Shown here piece by piece: positions 5,881 to 7,851 of a DNA stretch of 7,851 nucleotides (its first letter is position 1; the number at the start of each line of letters is the position of its first letter). Made by a program: the position numbers and the translations under genes. Origin of the DNA: Lysobacterales bacterium UBA5700 (lineage in GTDB: Bacteria; Pseudomonadota; Gammaproteobacteria; Xanthomonadales; Xanthomonadaceae). Below the pieces are notes generated by a model. The model had not been told where the DNA came from, did no database searches, and saw only the letters and a list, made by a program, of their open reading frames with translations. The stretch spans positions 40,063-47,913 of the forward strand of contig DIHI01000131.1 of NCBI GenBank assembly GCA_002420085.1, read 5' to 3'.

Positions 5881-7245
5881 ATGTCGGCGCCCGCCAACGA
5901 CACCCTGCTCAAGACCCTGTACAACGCCCTGCCCGAAAGCGCCCAAGGTGGCGTCGATGTCAGTGCCATCCACGTCAACCGCTCTCCGGACGACGAACAT
6001 GACCCGGTGGCCACCCTCCGGCGCTACATCCAGTGGCAGCCCGACTACGACAGCCTGGGCCTGCCCGGTGCCAACTACCTGTTCAGCGGCCTGCGTGGGG
6101 TCGGCAAGACCACCGAACTGAATCGACTGATCACCGAACTCCGCTCCGACGGGATCGCCGCCTACTACTGCGATGTCAGCCGCTACCTCAATCTCAACGA
6201 CCCGCAGGTGCGGCTGTCCGATCTGCTGATGGCCGCCCTGGCCGGGCTGGCCGATGCCGTCCGGGCCGAACTCGGCCGTGACACGCTCAGCGAATCGATC
6301 TGGCAGCGGGTCGCCCGCCTGCTCGGCAGCGAGGTGCAATTGAAGCCGACGGTCGAAGTAGCCCTCCCCAGCGGTGCGGTGAGCATCGAAGCCTCACTGC
6401 GCGACAACCCGAGCTTCCGCCAGCGCTTGGCGGAGTTCGCGCAACAGTCCAGCGATTTCTACCGCGAGGCGGAAGCGTTCGCCCGGCAGGTGACCCGGCT
6501 GATCCGCGAGCGGACCGACTGTCACACGATCGTCCTGGTGGTCGACTCTCTGGAGCGCTTGTCGGCCCCGAGCGGCGAGGAAAGCACCCTGTTCGACAGC
6601 CTCAAACAGATATTCTTCAACGACCCGGCCCGACTGCGCCTGCCCGGACTGTCATTGGTCTATTCCGCTCCGCCCTACCTGCACGCGATCCTGCCCGGAG
6701 TCAACGGCGGTTTCACCCAGTGCCTGTCGCTGCCCAATTTCAAGGTGATCGAGCGCCCCTCGCCGGGCGCCCGCGATCCGGTCCATCACGCTCCGGGCAT
6801 CGCCCGCATGGTCGAGATCGTCGAGCGTCGCTTTGCGCGCTGGCGTGAAGTCCTGGCGCCGCCGGTGCTGGAACACCTGGCCTGCCTGTCCGGCGGCAAT
6901 GTCCGCCGCTATTTCGCCCTGATCCGCACCCTGGCGATGAAGGCCGCGCTGGCCGGCACCGCCCTGCCGATCAGCACCCTGGATGCCGAGCCGCTGCGCG
7001 CCGCCATCGCCGAGGCCGGCCTACCCCTGCAATGGCTCACGGCCCGCGACCGGCACTGGCTCGGGCTGTTCATGGACGGCAGCAACACGCCGGCCAGCCA
7101 CATCGAGGATCTGGCCACCGACCTGCCTTCGATCATCCGGCTGTTCGACCACTCCCTGGTGCTCGACTACCGCAATGGCGAGAGCTGGTATCAGGTGCCG
7201 GCCCTGGTCCGGCAGTGGATCGTCGAGCCGCATGACCCCGACTGA
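5881..7245 (+). CDS. P-loop ATPase, STAND/ORC-like, function unknown
   Basis: The 454-residue product is a probable cytoplasmic ATPase; no signal peptide or membrane segment is seen. The Walker A motif is GLRGVGKTT (70-78) followed by ELNRL, a form seen in uncharacterised AAA/STAND-type ATPases. Walker B is IVLVVDSLERL (217-227), with D222 for Mg2+ and E225 as possible catalytic base. A hydrophobic strand LSLVYSAPPYL (257-267) sits at the sensor 1 place, and LSGGNVRRYF (336-345, roughly) resembles the sensor 2 motif of ORC/Cdc6-like ATPases. The part from about 370 to 450 looks like a winged-helix tail. The stretch between Walker A and B (about 130-205) is helical and glutamate/arginine rich. 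I cannot assign a substrate or process. The ATG at 5881 has no strong Shine-Dalgarno site (only a poor purine stretch upstream), so the start is less sure than the frame. The next gene begins 14 bases before its stop, implying coupled translation and a joint function. Confidence 0.88.
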   Translation: MSAPANDTLLKTLYNALPESAQGGVDVSAIHVNRSPDDEHDPVATLRRYIQWQPDYDSLGLPGANYLFSGLRGVGKTTELNRLITELRSDGIAAYYCDVSRYLNLNDPQVRLSDLLMAALAGLADAVRAELGRDTLSESIWQRVARLLGSEVQLKPTVEVALPSGAVSIEASLRDNPSFRQRLAEFAQQSSDFYREAEAFARQVTRLIRERTDCHTIVLVVDSLERLSAPSGEESTLFDSLKQIFFNDPARLRLPGLSLVYSAPPYLHAILPGVNGGFTQCLSLPNFKVIERPSPGARDPVHHAPGIARMVEIVERRFARWREVLAPPVLEHLACLSGGNVRRYFALIRTLAMKAALAGTALPISTLDAEPLRAAIAEAGLPLQWLTARDRHWLGLFMDGSNTPASHIEDLATDLPSIIRLFDHSLVLDYRNGESWYQVPALVRQWIVEPHDPD

Positions 7246-7851
7246 GGCCGAACGCCGCTTCGAGACGATCTGGAGCGAACTGCGACTGCTCCTGGACTGG
7301 CATGACGGCTTCATGTTCTGCCTGGTGTTCGGCGACGATCACCGGGTTTCCGAACGCCTGCGGCAACGGATCGCCGATTTCACCCAGACCCGCACCCGGC
7401 CCTTGCGGTGGTTGAAACCCGAGCAGCGCGACACCCTGGTCGAAACGGTCCTGCGCGCCGTCCTGCCCCAGGGCGAGGACGGCCGCGATGCCGAACTCCG
7501 CGCGCCACTCTGGCTGCAATTGACGGTTGCCCCCGATGACCCGGGCTGGGACCAGGCACGCCGTCAGGTTCTGGCTGCGCTCAACCAGCGCCGCAGCGAA
7601 CTGGAGCACACCTGGCCCCGGCCGGTCTTCCTGCAGTTGCCGCTGGCCATGGCTGCCGACGTGGTGGTCTGGGCACCCGACCTGTGGAGCATCCGCCACT
7701 ACATCGCCCTGCTGCCCACCGACCCGGCCCACGCCCGGACCGAGGACGCGATCGCACCCGAACGCCTGCGCACCCGCGTGCTCGATCTCGATCGGATCGG
7801 CGCGGACGAACTGGAGGCCGGCCGGCTCGACGCCGCCCTCACCGCCTTCCG
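7232..7851 (+). CDS. Partner protein of the ATPase, cut by the window edge; possible degenerate P-loop domain followed by TPRs
   Basis: The frame is open from ATG 7232 to the window end, giving 206 residues without a stop; the 3' end is missing. The start overlaps the ATPase gene by 14 bases (ATG at 7232, stop of the upstream gene at 7243-7245) and has no clear Shine-Dalgarno site of its own, as expected for coupled translation. Residues about 10-160 alternate hydrophobic strands and helices: GFMFCLVFGDD (26-36), RPLRWL (56-61), APLWLQLTV (91-99), LNQRRSELEH (117-126), RPVFLQLPL (130-138) and APDLWSIRHYIALLP (148-162). This order suits a P-loop-type fold, yet no GxxxxGK[ST] is present. The last residues, GADELEAGRLDAALTAF, look like the first helix of a TPR, so a repeat array may continue beyond the edge. 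I recall similar N-termini in uncharacterised bacterial TPR proteins, but this is memory, not a search. No function is assigned. Confidence 0.85.
   Translation, partial: MTPTEAERRFETIWSELRLLLDWHDGFMFCLVFGDDHRVSERLRQRIADFTQTRTRPLRWLKPEQRDTLVETVLRAVLPQGEDGRDAELRAPLWLQLTVAPDDPGWDQARRQVLAALNQRRSELEHTWPRPVFLQLPLAMAADVVVWAPDLWSIRHYIALLPTDPAHARTEDAIAPERLRTRVLDLDRIGADELEAGRLDAALTAF

Noticed and set aside
5731..6339. Minus-strand frame of 202 codons running from the ATPase start into the intergenic region
   Set aside because: Product shows no domain and becomes Ser/Gly/Arg low complexity in the non-coding part; most likely a shadow.
7133..7732. Minus-strand frame of 199 codons opposite the end of the ATPase gene and its partner
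   Set aside because: It crosses two overlapping plus-strand genes and has no ribosome site or motif; the plus-strand frame from 7232 is a better gene with consistent hydrophobic patterning.
1..7851. tRNA, rRNA, CRISPR array, transposase, integrase or phage genes
   Set aside because: No cloverleaf, no regularly spaced repeats of CRISPR length, and no protein with such motifs was seen on either strand.

Overview
The window reads as high-GC proteobacterial chromosome, most likely a gammaproteobacterium. The grounds are GC-biased codon choice, tightly packed genes, and close protein similarity to bacterial XdhA/XdhB and malate synthase A. The exact lineage cannot be fixed from the sequence alone. 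It contains four complete or near-complete housekeeping-type and conserved-unknown genes plus one gene cut by the right edge; no tRNA, rRNA, CRISPR array, insertion sequence or phage gene was seen.

Left part (17-3842, minus strand): a two-gene xanthine dehydrogenase operon. xdhA (2Fe-2S plus FAD subunit) is upstream and xdhB (molybdopterin catalytic subunit) follows with an 11-base overlap. Both carry the full set of cofactor and active-site residues, so the enzyme should be a functional hypoxanthine/xanthine to urate dehydrogenase. A maturation gene such as xdhC, if present, would lie beyond the left edge.

Middle (3843-5601): a 160-base divergent intergenic region separates xdhA from aceB, which encodes malate synthase A on the plus strand. 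The region holds three copies of the hexamer GGATGT/ACATCC, a CTATAG core usable as a -10 element on either strand, and a terminator-like hairpin with a T5 run in the aceB leader. Urate degradation through allantoin yields glyoxylate, the substrate of malate synthase, so the divergent pairing may be functional.

Right part (5602-7851): a 279-base non-coding stretch rich in inverted repeats precedes a translationally coupled pair. The first gene is a 454-residue P-loop ATPase of STAND/ORC-like appearance. The second starts inside the end of the first (14-base overlap) and runs off the window after 206 residues; its start looks like a P-loop-type alpha/beta domain without a Walker A motif and ends in what may be the first TPR helix. 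This pair is the least understood and most interesting element here: an active ATPase partnered with a possibly nucleotide-binding-dead, TPR-bearing protein, a layout reminiscent of STAND-type signalling or conflict systems. Its function is not known to me.
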